Of a DNA stretch of 64,000 nucleotides, positions 26,927 to 38,400 are shown piece by piece (the first letter of the stretch is position 1; each line of letters begins with the position of its first letter). The stretch comes from Phoronis australis (Eukaryota > Phoronida > Phoronidae). The notes under the pieces are model-generated. The model worked only from the letters and a program-made list of their open reading frames with translations, was not told the origin of the DNA and searched no databases. Location of the stretch: NCBI GenBank assembly GCA_002633005.1, contig NMRA01000339.1, positions 86,510-150,509 on the forward strand. Direction: 5' to 3'. Made by a program: the position numbers and the translations under genes.

Positions 26927-27277
26927 TTAAGGGTCTTTCATACTAACGTCGACGCGTCGATGGTTTGGGGAGTTGCGGTCAGCCTGAACGCTTACTCCGG
27001 TCTAATCGAAGTTATCGCCATGTGCTACTGTTATCGTCAACACTTACAGAGTAGTGCTGTCACTAATAACTACTTATTTTTTTCCTCTAATGATAACCAA
27101 TCGATTTAAAAATGAGTTTAATGTCATTTAGCACATTTAAATGTTCCCAAATTGTCACATTGAAAAAATCTTAGCGTGCAGCGCTACCTTGCGATAACTT
27201 CGATGACGTCAGCGTCACCAACCCTTTACTTCGATGGTCATTAACTACCGAAGCCAGTATGAACGGTCCAGTTAACT

Positions 27278-27870
27278 NTGACTTTTAATCGAAGCCTTAG
27301 TGAATCACTCAGAAACTCATAATTCTCTCTTTCTCAAACCTTAACTGAAGACGATTTCCAAAGCAATCCCGTCATTATTGCCAACACGAAAAACGGATTT
27401 GGTCTTTTGGACATTTTAAGACTATTTTAAATACAACAAATTTGTTAAGAACAGATTGCACAAAATATAAAACGTGTAATAAGTAGGTTTCGCGCGCAAA
27501 CGCTGTGGACTATAAGCAAGTAGGTCTCTTGTTATAAGGTTAATAGCTGAGTCGTTGTGGTGTGGTGGTAAAGCACGCGCGCTCTGTCCGTCAGGTCGTG
27601 AGTTCGAGTCTATGGTAGTTGAAGGTTGTCCTGTATGACTCGTTCTCCGTGTTTTTTTTTGCCTGTTTTTCTTGGATAATACATCAGGAAACAAAAAAAA
27701 TGCTTGATTTTTAGAGGAAAAAACAGAAAAATTTCCTGGGCGGGAGGGAAGCCCCCCTTCCGACCTCCCCCCATTCGGTGCTATGCGCATCTACAATCGT
27801 GGTTTGCGCAAATGCTTACAGCCGGACAACATGTTGCCCCCCCCCTTGTGATATCCTAGATCCGCCACTG
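27278..27870 (-). mobile_element. CAGTGGCGGAT-family element nested in the TTAA MITE; one end lost at an N
   Basis: Reverse-oriented relative of the 1000-bp element at 35906-36905. It shares the terminus (here ATCCTAGATCCGCCACTG), the CGCATAGCACYGAATGG region, the tRNA-like segment and the GCTTCGATTAAAA region. It is flanked by TAACT at 27273-27277 and 27871-27875, a 5-bp target duplication. The left part of the element, corresponding to about 400 bp of the other copy, is replaced by a single N at 27278, evidently an unresolved assembly gap. Confidence 0.75.
27547..27614 (+). repeat. tRNA-like (pol III A/B box) segment inside the nested element
   Basis: Contains TGTGGTGGTAAAGCACGCG, resembling a D-arm/A box, and GTCGTGAGTTCGAGTCT, resembling a T-arm/B box, about 35 bases apart. 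There is no proper acceptor stem, so it is not a tRNA gene but tRNA-derived, as in SINE heads. The same segment is at 36163-36230 on the opposite strand. Confidence 0.6.
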
Positions 27871-27932
27871 TAACTGCGCTGTTTACGTCGACGCTTCGCT
27901 CAGACCGGAGTTTAGTCAATGTGAAAGGGCCT

Positions 27933-30900
27933 ATAGGCTCAATTTTCAGTTATATTACTTGAAAACGTCATTAGTCAAAGAAGAGGTCTTCTCAGGGAAC
28001 TTAGTCGAGTCCCTATTTGGGACTGTTTCATGCAACCGGGCACGGAGGTCAGTCCTCCGTTTCTCTCAGAAAAGGTGCGTTGTTCCTGGTTCGATTATAT
28101 ACGACTAGTTTATGGTTCGCTTGAAGCGTGTGGCTCTAGTGTCTGCTGCTAGTTGTGCCGGTTGCTACAGCTGTACAGACCCAGCGGAGCCGAAGGTGAG
28201 TCGACAATCTGACGGAGCCAAACCCGGTTTTGGATCGATGGGGTTGTGGGTCGAGGTGGTCAAGGGGTGTGGGCGTCGAGAGATGTGGTGGTCAAGGGGG
28301 TTTTAGAACTATCCGGGGGAAATTTTTCACTTTAGGGGAATTTTTAAGCCTCGTTGGGGAAATATCGCGTGATTTTTCAATACTTTTGAGATGGGAATAG
28401 GGCCGATATTTGGCCCCAAAATTGAGGGATTGAGACCCCGGTTCTTTTTGGAAAAAGTGCATCATGTTTCTACCCGTAGTCATGAAAACACAGCCTGGCT
28501 GGCCGGAGATTCACCGGTTGTAATTGCTATGATGCTCGGCAACCGAGATGCGACAAAATATAATAAAACTTTTCGAAAACATTTATAAATTTTACACGGA
28601 AATATTTTCCTTCGTCGCGGCGTATGGCAACGACCCAACGCTTCCGAATCTCAACGTCCTTAGGGATTGTATAAAAAGACAGTTGAGTGTCCGTATATTT
28701 TCTATCGCCGTTCCAGCAACGCGGAACACATTTAATGGAGCTACATGTATGGTAGGGAGTCTCACTTTGGAACGCGCTTCCTGTCTGCGTGAAATAAGTC
28801 CGATGGTGCGCCGCCCATGCTTACACTTGACATCCGTCAATTTTGGGTTTGTGCTTGTGGCATCTCGCAACGGTAACTAGGCCTGTGACGGAAGGCTTAA
28901 CTGTGTTTGTCGAAACTATCCTGTAAATTGCTTTGGCTTCTCATTGTTGCATTTCGCCGGGTCAGCTTTATTCAAACTACCGTCGCAGCTGCGACTGATG
29001 TTTGTCACGATGTCGTTGGTTTACTGCGTATGTCATTTTAGAGACGATGTCTTGGGGATATTATCTCTGGACTCGAAATCGTGGATAATTATCTAATCCT
29101 TGTTAGTATTTGGTGACCTCAGCATAAAGCTAGAAAAAATCTAGTTTTCACTCGAGTTGGTAGCTCAAATTGAGAAGTCGTAAAGTAAAAACTTTGACTA
29201 GAAACTCGCCTGCGTTGATCATGCGGCAGTCAAGCACAGAATAGTAGACTCTTTTGAGCATGTACGCAGAACTGAAGGTCCCAAAAATAATTTCGACATC
29301 GATTTCAAATTTGGAGATTAGACAACGCTTCCAGTGGCACTGTCATTTCAGTGTCGTGATGATAAAGTCTCTCAAGATGAGGTAAAATTTAGTCTACCAA
29401 GCATTCAAAACAGCTTTTAATACTATTGCATAAAAAGCTTTCATTTAACGTTAGACGTTATCATACATGTACATTGGACACACGGCGTGTAATGATCTCT
29501 CGCAGCGGTTGTCCATGCACTTGCAGGGCGGGTCAATTCAAGATCATTTTGTGCACCAACATAGTAGACAATACCAGAAATGACACATTTCAGATAAATA
29601 TTTTGGAATTGTTATTGATCAGTCACGAAAAACTTGTGTAGAATGAGCAGCTCACAAGTGTGTACAGCAGTCTGGCAGGATGCTTCGTTAGGCTTGTGTG
29701 CTTCCTACCGTGGGTTGCATTCACACTCTCTGCTTGTATGACCCTCTTCCTGCTGTCATGTTTAATTTCACTGTTTATTTCTCTTCGTATAAGTTCATTC
29801 CACCATAGACTGTTGACAGCAGATTCGCAACTCCGACATTTTTGCGTAGTATCCTAGAGGAGGCGCCACTCTCCTAAATTGCCAATTTCAGTTTCCGGTT
29901 AGTGTATTGTAACGGGAAATTCTCGCATCTATTTTACTGTCCAGTACAAGGAAAAAACATAATTTCGGTATTGAAATGCTGTTAAAAGTCTTCCAATAGT
30001 AGAACTGTTGGTATAGTGAGTACGTTTAGAACCCGACCACACAACAGCCGACCATGATTAGCAGACGACGTATTTGCCGGAAGTTTCGCTAGTGAATAAT
30101 GGCGTCAGGGCTTCTGCGTAAGATCACAGATTTCGTCCACTGAAAATATACGAAGTTGGCGGTCCATGTACTATAGGCAACGATTCCGCTTATTGCCTGA
30201 TGATGAGACATGCGGTGTCGAAATATACCTGTAGCTAATGTTCAAGTTTAATTTGCTTGCTGTGTCTTTCGGTGATTCGCTTCATAGCTGCACACCTGAA
30301 GAAAGGAGATTGTTTCGACACTATGAGAGACTCTATATGAAGCTTTCAAACAAAAAGTTTAGTCGTGTTTTTAACGAAGTTAGTGTTAACTAAGGGCTGC
30401 TACCGAACTATACTGATTTTAAGATAATGAACTTGCGTTTCCAGTGACACTGAATAATTTATATAAATGACTGCTCGACTAAGCACTGCTGTTCCGTCAC
30501 CGATGGTTTTGCTCTGGTATAACAGCAACAGTTAACGGTCCATATGATTTACTCATTTGATGTCACCACATGCTGAAAATCAGAAAAAAATGTCATTTCC
30601 TGTGCAAATCGAAACGTGCACAAGAAGCACGTGAAGGTCTTTAACGTGCATTAATACATTGTGAGACTTTTTGCATTTGAACGAAGAAGCCCAGACCATT
30701 GAACATCATGTTGAAGAAACTGATTTTTGATTTAGAGCACTTACCGCTATAAAATAGGACTCAACTTGGCCCTTAGTCAGATGAGAACTAATATTAAGTC
30801 ATTCAAATACCCTACAGTTCGTTATTGCTCAACAGCATGCTCGGACAGGCCGTGTCAAGTCAACTTGTAGAGCCTGATCTTATAAGCAATAACGAAGTTC

Positions 30901-32287
30901 AGCCATTTTACCAAGCCCCGATATCACATGCTTTTAACTAATTTTAAACGGTACACTGTAAGTGGCCTAAGTCAAGAGTTGCTTTTGTGATGAAAGCGGG
31001 TTAATGGGCCGCTTATTAATTTCTAAAATGCCTGTAGCAGCTGTGACGGGGGAGCATATAATATTTATTGCTGCTTGTTTAAAGGACAATAAACTAACGG
31101 GTCTTTTGCCATAAAACTACTTCTGAATTAGGTTGTCTACCGTTATAAAATCGGATTCATCCTCAAGAGTACAACTAAAACAATCATATACGCACGAACT
31201 TTGCATCATAAGTCAGAAGCAGTGAACTATCCTTTCGAATCATGGACTCCTACGCATACGCCGTAGGAACATCATGGCACGGAAAGCAAGCATTCGAACA
31301 ACATACTCAAACGTTCGAACAAATAACAAGCTGTTCGCACATATGGTTCGATGATCGTGCTTCTAATTGTTGTTCGAAAGCTTTTCTGGCTCGTTTGCAC
31401 GATTTTTAGGTAGGTTAGTTGTAGTTGAATGTTAACAAACGGTAGATAGGACTGTGAATCAGCCGCCAGATCAACCGCTGAGACCAAATATGCACAAAGG
31501 CGCCTTATTGATCCACCCACCTGCACTCTGTTTGATAACGCCGCAGGGGTAGGTCAATTACACTGGAAACTTTCCCCTGGCGCTGAAGATAACCGTTGAC
31601 TAAAAATATAATGAAAATCCCGAAAATCAAACGAAAACGTTCTTACCTCAGTGCCAATAAACTTTAGCCTGTTTGGTGCTCTTTCATCCTCACAGCGTAA
31701 TTTAATTCATAAAAAATCCCTTTCCAGTCATGCTTTTTGCCGACACAGCAAGACAAATAACTTTCATAACATACAAACTTGGTAAAATAAGCAACACGTG
31801 TCACTGTTGACTATTGTTATTCCATTCCGTTCGTATCCTCTGAACAAAGTTCGACATGCAACAAAACATTCGTAAAGTAACTGACGTAAGTGACGCAGCA
31901 ATGCCACCACAGTGCAAAAGCTAATAACATACACAGTATGACACGGCATGTGTGAAATACTGCGCATTTATAACAAAAACTGAAAGACAGGTTATCAGCC
32001 GGCCAAAAATTAACAAGCCTCCTAAAGTGTTGATGACACAGTCATGTTAGACACATAACACAATTATTTAAAAATGCCACTAACCACTGTTCGGTGGGTT
32101 TCTAAACTCAGAATTGCTCAGTAACTAAGTTATTGATGTCTTAAGCGAGGATTATTCTCTTTATACTTGGCTTATGATAACGAGATAGCTAAATGGGTCG
32201 TTAATAACACACCACTCCCATTGGTTAATGTGTGCTAATTGGTTTACATGAACCAATGAAAAGTCAGGTCACATAAAATAGCAACTT
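27933..32287. other. Intergenic stretch without recognisable genes
   Basis: No supportable coding exon or RNA gene. Frames at 28548-28880 (+) and 28592-28870 (-) overlap each other on opposite strands and show no domain. A cluster of TTCGAAC/GTTCGAA words occurs at 31290-31375 without clear element boundaries. Confidence 0.5.
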
Positions 32288-32299
32288 CCTGTTCGGTCT

Positions 32300-32884
32300 C
32301 GCTGGTTCCCTGCGTGCTTAGCCCAGCCAGCACGCAGGTATCACCTAGTGGCACGCGCTTTAGCATTGGTCGATGTAATCTTGGCAGTCATTGGTTAGCT
32401 TTACAACACCTTGAAAAAATGGCGGACTGTGAACGATTTTTAGCCTTGTCATGCAAGTGGCGTCGCAGCAACTATTTCGTTTCTGCAGTGATGTTAATAG
32501 CCGCGTGCTTGAAACACATACATGCACAATAAACACACATTATGTGGCCGATTTAACGGGTGTGTTATTCATAGTGTATAAGGACATTATCGTAAACAAA
32601 AGTCATCGACAGTAGAAAGATGCATTCCGAAAAGGCTCAGTCACAATTTCTAGGCTTCACGTTTCCTGAACATAAATTTTAAGCACCGATTTGTCTGTAC
32701 AGCAGACCACATTTACACTTCAGTCCATCAGCCATGCCAGTTTGTTTGCGCAAAGCGCTGCCTGTTGACGAATCGACTAGCCAATCAGAAACGCCGGTGT
32801 AAAAAAATTTACAGAGGAAATTTAAGTGATACCTGCGTGCTGGCGCGGCTACCGCCCCACCTAGCGGCACGCAGGGAACCAGCG
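32300..32884. mobile_element. 585-bp terminal-inverted-repeat element with 12-bp flanking direct repeats
   Basis: The left end CGCTGGTTCCCTGCGTGC is exactly inverted at the right end. The similarity continues inward after an indel, through GCCAGCACGCAGGTATCAC, giving about 45-50 bp arms. CCTGTTCGGTCT occurs just outside both ends (32288-32299 and 32887-32898, the right one after an extra TA), suggesting a long target duplication, as in Mutator-like elements. It is non-coding. A solo end is at 62374-62443. Confidence 0.65.
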
Positions 32885-32898
32885 TACCTGTTCGGTCT

Positions 32899-35031
32899 GT
32901 CTGCTTCCAGAGAAGCCACGTGTGGTTATTATGCATATTTATTTATACAGTTAGTTATTTAAATTAATGACGTTTATTTGATTGTTTTCCACTTAAACGG
33001 CTGCTACGAACAAGGTGAATGTCGGTTGACTACCAGATTTTGCATGTACCCAGCCAGTCCGTTAGCTCTAAATGTTGATATAAGTTTCACGACAACTGAG
33101 GTGACAAGCATAACTACCCGGGTAGTCAACGGGTCATGTGGAATTTTGGGGTCGAACGGAGCTCAACACACAGTAGTTATAGTCTTTATACAGCCATAGT
33201 AGTAACTAACCAACCCTTAAAAGTTTACACAGCTGAGTATTGGCTGGAAGCTAGCTGGCTGGCTAGAGTAAAGTCCGCGCTGCCCACAGTCGCACCAATG
33301 CAAATTGTTGATACGGGCTGGTTGCACTGTCATATTTTCGTTTAACGATGGTGGGGTAACATTTTGTGTTGCCTCGGCTCAAACAAGTATACTTGATGAC
33401 CCGACATTTCACTCTAAATTTTTTTATTCCGACAATTTGAAGAACGCCACTTGACTGCACGCTAAAATATGACACTGACTTTACCCCCACCAAATACATG
33501 TACGTCACGAGAAGAAGCGCTCCACGCGGGTGATTCTTTTAAATTTCGCTAGAAAATGTAAGGTCACTTTTTGCTGTTGAAATATTTGTGAAATTAATCA
33601 ACAACTCATTCAGAATAAATACAGCTCCCTTTTAAATGATGAAGCGCAATAATCACATGTTCAACAAACGGCATTAATTGTACCGACGTTCATACGCTAT
33701 AAAAATACGCACAGTTGCAATAAAACGACATATTCAATTCAGTACAATTTATCTGTCATATTTTCTCACTTGTAAATCGTCGATCTCTAGTTTGAATGCG
33801 GGTAAGGGATCCTTTGACTTGGACATTATATACTCAGTTACACGTGGTAACCTACTTTTAGCACACGGAAGCTTAGCAGGATAAGATGTGTAATAAGCCT
33901 AACTAGGTGCTTAAAATATTTTACAGATTCTCACTTTATTTATACTTTGTTTAAATTTCAGTTAGTTTTAAGTAAAAAGTTTTAAGTAAAAACTTTATTT
34001 TTACAAGATTAAGTCGACATTTCACCACCACCGACCACCTCTGACAGAAAGTAGTAACAAAAGCCGAGACGAGTAGAGAAAGATGGATCGATTCATTGCA
34101 ATGTTTATCATTCCGTATGTGGCATAAATAGATTATTACATGTCCTCAGACGTTATCCCCCTAATCTAGAACCTTCTTGTATTTTGTAGAAATTATCACC
34201 CACGGCCGGGCTAACGCCTCTCGGACGATAATTCTCCAAAATCCACTCGGGCTCTAGATTTCGGGGGATAACGACTTCGCCATGTAATAATCTATATTTA
34301 GATGTGATACGGCGGAGATTTTGAAAATGGTCTTGGGATGAAATAGATTATTTTTCGTCTGTTTTTCAAAAATATAAAATCCGACTTTTTTACAGATCTG
34401 GGTATTGGCTAGCTATAGCAGTGTTACAGGTGTATTTTCGACGATATCTAACCAATCACGTGCAATCACGATAAGCGTACAGAGGCTATGCTTAAATTAA
34501 AATTTCTCAGCCGCACGGTCCAATGATGAATTTGTCTTCAGAATAAACGGCATGTGAACGATATGGTGCTGATAGCTAAATAACAACATGGCAGAAACAC
34601 GAAAAATGTAAATATCTAAAAATATTAGTGCCCCATTCAAGTAGCTTGTCACTTTTTACCAACATACTTTCTCCCTAGTAACTGCTGTATCGATTTTGTA
34701 TTGTTACACAAAGTGGTGATATCATGGTGCACTCAACAATTTAGTATTGTTACACAGAGTGGTAATATCTCTCTTTGATGCATTCTGCGATTTAAACTTA
34801 AAAATTCTGTTGATATTGAAGAAAAAATGCATCATTTGAGAATCTTGGATTGCGCCTTAAAATAATTTTGTTAATGTTTTAATCTATTATGAAACATAGT
34901 GAGAGTCAACATTGTAAATGCTATTGCCAGAAACAGGTCAGGTGCGCTTCAATAAGGACACCATTCAACATTTTTCAATGTATATTTTCACACAAAGCGC
35001 AACAAAAGAATTTAATAACAATTTTTAGCAG
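32899..35031. other. Sequence between the two convergent genes; no gene seen
   Basis: Apart from the hairpin element at 34128-34295, I see no supported feature. This interval lies 3' of the VWDE-like gene and far downstream of the MCT-like gene. Confidence 0.5.
34128..34295. repeat. 168-bp hairpin (foldback) element
   Basis: The left arm ATAGATTATTACATG...CGTTATCCCCC..AATCTAGA and the right arm TCTAGATT..GGGGGATAACG...CATGTAATAATCTAT are inverted repeats of about 42 bp with short internal mismatches. The central part has a GCCTCTCGGACGATAATT stretch. No target duplication is evident. As RNA or single-stranded DNA it would form a long stem. Confidence 0.8.
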
Positions 35032-35037
35032 TTTATT
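35032..35037 (-). promoter_or_regulatory. Candidate poly(A) signal of the VWDE-like gene
   Basis: AATAAA on the minus strand, about 370 bases after the TAA at 35406-35408. It is the first canonical hexamer I found downstream. Assignment is by position only. Confidence 0.35.
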
Positions 35038-35405
35038 GCAACATCGAGTGAAAAATCGGACATGTGTAAGGTGCATTTCGTTGCTGTTTAGCTGTCAACG
35101 CCAAATTCTTAACCGAGGCAATCTGGAATTTAAAACATTACCGACTTGTTGACGAATGGGTGGGAAAGTCTAACCAAAGCAATACGTGCATACGTCATTT
35201 TGACCAACCAACTCTAAAGCTGATATTTTCAATATTCTTGAGCATAAGATTCTTAATCCATTTTTGTTTCCGACAGATAAATACTGAGCAAAAGTAGTTG
35301 TGCAATTAATTCCTTTTTGTTTGCCCCGTCCGAAGATACTGAAAAAACATCGTTGGAGCCTGGATTAGTATTGGTCCATTCTGCGCTTAGTGTAGTCGTT
35401 GTAGT

Positions 35406-38400
35406 TTAGCACTGATCCAGTTTCCCACACTCAACGCATTTGTCCTTGTGTTTCTCGTCGCACTGACATCCGCCGGATACACAACACGCGCAGTCGGCTC
35501 TCTGTGGTGAAAAGTTACACATGCAACCGGTAGAGGTCGCAGTCCACGGATTCATCCCAGCTGAAAGACAGGGTCGATATGAGAGAAATACGTACTAAAA
35601 GCCTAGTCAACACACTTTGCCAACTATTTAATGTTTTGGGAGTGGCAATTACAGCATTTTCATAGATTCGCACGGTCGTTGCATAGTGAACTTGTCAATA
35701 GTCAGGTTGCAATAGAAACTCATAGCACAACCATGTCTTCAAGTGTAGATTCAGGTCACAACCAGCGAAAAGGGTGCGGTTGTGTGAACCATTGACCTTA
35801 GAACCGTAAGGGTTACAAAAGAAAAACAGCTATACGAGGTTTCTGGTAACTTAGCATACCGAGCACAAATGTAAGTCTAGAAATTGACGAAAAGTAGGCA
35901 AAATCCAGTGGCGGATCTAGGATGTCACAAGGGGGGGGGCCAACATTATGTCCGGCTGCAAGCATTTGCGCAAACTGAACGATTGTAGATGCGCATAGCA
36001 CTGAATGGGGGGAGGTCGGGAGGGGGGTTTGCCCCAGGAATTTTTTCTGTTTTTACCTCTAAAAATCAAGCATTTTCCTTGATTCCTGAAGTATTATCCA
36101 AGAAAAAAAGGCAAAAAAAAACAAAAACACGGAGAACGTGTCAAACAGGAAAAACTGAAAATTCCAAAGACTCGAACTCACGACCTAGCGGATAGAGCGC
36201 GTGTGCGTTACCACTACACCACCACGACTCAACTACTAACTTTATACTAAAAGACCTACTTGTTTAAGGTCCACAGCGTTTGCGCGCGAAACCTAATTCT
36301 TTTTGTAATGCGTATTACACGTTTTATATTTTGTGCCACCAATTCTTAACAAATTTGTCGTATTTGAAATAGTCTTCAAATGCCCAAAAGACCAAATCCA
36401 TTTTTCGTGTTGGCATTAATCATGACGGGATTGCTTTGGAAATCGTCTTATGATAAGGTTTGACAAAGAGAGTATTGCGCGATTCTGAGTGATTTACTAA
36501 GGCTTCGATTAAAATTCACAACTTGCCAGCAGCTTCTGTTTTTTCATCGTCACTCAGATTCCATTTTCTTTAAAAAATGAAGTAAATTTTCTTCATTGCA
36601 CAGTGGAGCAGACGACGGAAACGGAGTCGTAGTGCGCAGCGCTTCTGCCGGTCGCCTGGGATATCGCGGGAGAGCCTATACTTAGCCATAGCTCCGTTAC
36701 GGATGCGCCGTGTTCCGAATTTGACCCCTGAAATTGGATTTGAGCACCCCCCAACACTAAAACTGCACACATTTAAATCTTTTTTCATCCGTATAATTTT
36801 AATTACCGGGGTTAATTAATAAAATCACCATTTCCCTACGCTCTTACTGTTTTATTTTTTGCGGTGGCAGCCAAGGGGGGGGGGGCCCCCCTAAATCCGC
36901 CTATGAAATCTTAGCCCGTAGCTCAAGAAATATCAGTGTTGCGTCTCTGCCAAAGGGACTCCTCAAGACGTAGGGTCAAACGGTACTAAGGAGCAACTTC
37001 TGTATCAACACCGAGTCAACCGACCACTTGAGCTACGAATACGACCTTACCGACTTTGGCTGTCCACGAAGTGGTACTTTTGTCGGGTGAACACATTTTG
37101 TCCGGTGACCCGACGGCAGTTTGATGTGGGAGGTAGCAACGACCTTCAATCAGACAAGTATTCGGCTGCAGAAGTAAAAAAAAAAGAATTATAGTTGTCA
37201 TTTGGAAAATTTAGAATGATTTCGTTTGAAGGGACATTGTCGGCTAACCTGCAACTCCCACAGTCGCATTCTTTAACGCTCAGCTGGAGGAGTTATAAAT
37301 AGGACTCCACGGAATTGTCTAAACTTTGCTAATTTCGAAAAGTGGTACATGTATCTCAGAAACAGCTGATCTGATTGACATTAAACTTTCAAATACTATT
37401 ATGCTTTCTGCACTATTCTCCAAACTGCTTTTAGTATTCGTTCATAACTTGTTCCACCTCTGCATTAGAGGCTACCAAAAATAAACAGAAGTTGCAAAAA
37501 ACGAAAACGAAATATTTTACTAAATTGTAACAGCGTTTATTGAGAAATCATTTTGAACATTTATACCAAAGAAATGTGACATATTTATTGATAGCGTTGT
37601 TTTGCTTTACCTTTCATTTTGACCCAGTTAATGACAAATTGTTATTAAGGCAACTGTAAAATTCTACAAGCTTTCCTCTCTCATGAATACCTTTACATAA
37701 ATAAATTCAGAGTTTGTAGATATCTTGACTAAATGCACAGATTTATCGCAAGATCCAACATAACCTACACGAACTCAATTAATGACAATGTATTTTAAGA
37801 GTATTTAACTGGTCAAGTCATCGGCCTTGATTTCATGGAATTTCTGTCAGAGTTGGCGAATTGTAATAAAATCGGTCAAAACAAAAGGATTTTGTTGTTG
37901 TATAACTCCGGTCACCGCTTATAATCTCAACTTCAACTAAACCCAAAACAATCTCAAATGCCAAATTCGCTACTGACAGTCCTTTACAAGCGCATGAAAT
38001 GGCAACAGATAGCATTTTCAGAAATCAACGTGCAGTTTATATATAACCAAGAAGTGCTAGTTGTATTATAGAGTTGTATACTACAAAACAGGGCTACAGA
38101 AATCAAACAAAAGTTATGGAGACTCTATTTCATGACCAGTTTTGCTAATCACAGTCGCAATGACTTTTCAGGGTCCTACATGTAATTCACGAAAGCAGCT
38201 TAAGACTTAAAAACAAAAAAATTGGTCTCTTCCATTTCATAATTGCGTAATAAAGGTTTAGACAAGTAATTTCATGAGTTGATCACAACCTAAAAATGAT
38301 TTACCTGGCAGTTATGTTTATGTTCCCAGAGACTGCATTTTTTTCAAGTGAGATTTAATTACTTTTCAGAAGTAATTGTAAGACCAAAGTTATGGCTCAA

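Larger units (their letters stand above)
26931..27932. mobile_element. TTAA-flanked MITE, copy 2, interrupted by another element
   Basis: It starts immediately after the TTAA shared with copy 1 (GGGTCTTTCATACTAACG) and ends ATGTGAAAGGGCCT at 27932. The right TTAA has decayed to ATAG. Sequence runs colinear with copy 1 to 27277, is broken by the insert at 27278-27870, and resumes at 27871. Joined, it would be about 410 bp. Confidence 0.75.

Noticed and set aside
28548-28880. 110-codon frame with a 92-codon antisense frame
   Set aside because: Opposing frames over the same bases without motifs; probably chance in a GC-richer patch.
36163-36230. A tRNA gene
   Set aside because: A- and B-box-like words are present, but no acceptor stem pairs, and the segment is shared by transposon copies.
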